DNA of 64,000 bases from the IMG/VR virus record IMGVR_UViG_3300008448_011588, positions 1 through 64,000 of that record; one strand, 5' to 3'. Each line of letters begins with the position of its first letter. Positions within the stretch are counted from its first letter, which is position 1. Shown here one piece after another: positions 63,270-64,000 of this stretch. The notes beneath the pieces are model-generated. The model ran no database searches and was not told the origin of the DNA. It saw only the letters and a program-made list of their open reading frames with translations. A program made the translations under genes and the position numbers. The stretch comes from a virus.

Positions 63270-63277
63270 TATTTATT
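63270..63277 (+). promoter_or_regulatory. Late-type TATTTATT
   Basis: TATTTATT ends 28 bases before the ATG at 63306. Confidence 0.4.
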
Positions 63278-63305
63278 AGTACTATAAAATTAGTAAAATT
63301 ATACT

Positions 63306-64000
63306 ATGTCTGATATTTCAAATCAGTTAATTAAAGATTCATATAATTACGTTTTACAGTCTGATATTGGGACAGGTGTAGTTTATAGGATTGGTGGTTT
63401 AATACCAGTCAATCCAATTTTTCAATCAGGTTTAACGGTTGGTGGTGGTTTTACATATTCAGGGGCGGGTGAGCAATTTGGATACGCTTTATTAACAGAT
63501 GGAACGGGCTATGCATATTGGGGTCCAGTATCTGCAGCAACACCATCATCAGGTGTTACAAGTATTACAGTAGGTGAAGGGTTGTCGGCAAATACATCGA
63601 CAGGTAATGTCACAATTGTATTTACAGGCTCAACAGGAATTACTGGCGAATACCTACCTTTAAGTGGCGGTACAGTTACGGGACTAACTTTTTTTAACTC
63701 AGGGGTTGATATTAATTCATTAACCGCATTTACGGCAATTTTTGATAATATAACAGTTAATACTCAAGCTGATTTAAATGGACTTGATGTACAAGGACTT
63801 GCTTATTTTGCTAATGATGTAAAATTGTATACCGATTTAGAAGTTGACGGAAATGCATATATTGGCACTGTATCCGCAACTACCTATCTTAACTATCCCG
63901 ATTCATATGTTACAGGTTTTTCATTAAGTAGTAATACAATAACTTTAAGACAAAATAGACCTGACCAATATTCTGCATTTACAATAAGTTTATCGGCATA
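63306..64000 (+). CDS. Tail fibre N-terminal part (3' truncated by window)
   Basis: The ATG at 63306 opens a frame that runs without a stop to the window edge (231 codons). It is rich in Gly/Thr/Ser/Asn with EYLPLSGGTVTGLTF, a repeat type typical of long tail fibres, and GVTSITVGEGLSANTSTGNV. The rest of the gene lies outside, possibly ending in another chaperone domain. Same orientation as the fibre genes before it. Confidence 0.75.
   Translation, partial: MSDISNQLIKDSYNYVLQSDIGTGVVYRIGGLIPVNPIFQSGLTVGGGFTYSGAGEQFGYALLTDGTGYAYWGPVSAATPSSGVTSITVGEGLSANTSTGNVTIVFTGSTGITGEYLPLSGGTVTGLTFFNSGVDINSLTAFTAIFDNITVNTQADLNGLDVQGLAYFANDVKLYTDLEVDGNAYIGTVSATTYLNYPDSYVTGFSLSSNTITLRQNRPDQYSAFTISLSA

Noticed and set aside
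1-64000. tRNA genes, rRNA, integrase or attachment sites
   Set aside because: I saw no cloverleaf-like element with a recognisable T-loop in the gaps and no recombinase. By-eye inspection is limited; a tRNAscan-SE run would settle the tRNA question.

Overview
The window looks like part of a large, AT-rich, T4-like (contractile-tail) phage genome whose host is probably a member of the Bacteroidota, most likely a flavobacterium. The T4-like assignment rests on a recognisable head block: large terminase, portal, prohead protease, acidic scaffold and major capsid protein, plus a T4 gp55-like sigma factor, a gp5-like baseplate OB-fold protein and S74-type fibre proteins. The host guess rests on start codons without Shine-Dalgarno sequences and with A-rich leaders, signal peptides ending just before Gln, two host-type TAnnTTTG promoter elements, and a Bacteroidota-type ribosomal protein bS21. 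I recognised no tRNA genes, CRISPR arrays or insertion sequences. No gene-free stretch exceeds 300 bases.

Layout. 1-14847 (+): head morphogenesis genes, interrupted by one reverse gene (8619-8807) for bS21. 14848-18907 (+): a cassette of three exported proteins (an outer-membrane barrel, a DNA/RNA non-specific endonuclease and a subtilase), in units bounded by their own promoters and terminators, like morons. 18940-20639: small proteins with a shared N-terminal signal that may target them to the capsid. 20617-22906 (-): possible lysis genes, an HNH endonuclease and a further small virion-type protein. 22911-28919 (-): baseplate or tail structural genes. 28931-51623 (-): the late sigma factor, PhoH, dUTPase, a DEDDy exonuclease and a glycan-synthesis island of about 20 genes (glycosyltransferases of several folds, FkbM and other methyltransferases, GDP-mannose 4,6-dehydratase, an RfbH/E1-like PLP dehydratase). 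51627-54224 (-): small virion-type proteins. 54274-64000: fibre genes, two of them with very long Thr/Pro-rich, mucin-like stalks, a lectin-like LamG domain and an S74 chaperone. The last fibre gene runs off the window.

How it may work together (inference). A phage sigma factor probably reads a repeated promoter word, consensus about GATATTTATW, found upstream of at least two dozen genes or operons on both strands. In several cases it ends only 3-4 bases before the ATG, which predicts leaderless mRNAs. A phage-encoded bS21 could adapt the host ribosome to such messages. The glycan island is a plausible source of sugars for the Thr/Pro-rich fibre stalks or other virion surfaces. Several small proteins carry a short N-terminal helix ending in an [L/I]-x-E site. 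This resembles T4 internal-protein capsid-targeting sequences cut by the gp21 protease. One of them is a PD-(D/E)XK-like nuclease that could be packaged and injected.
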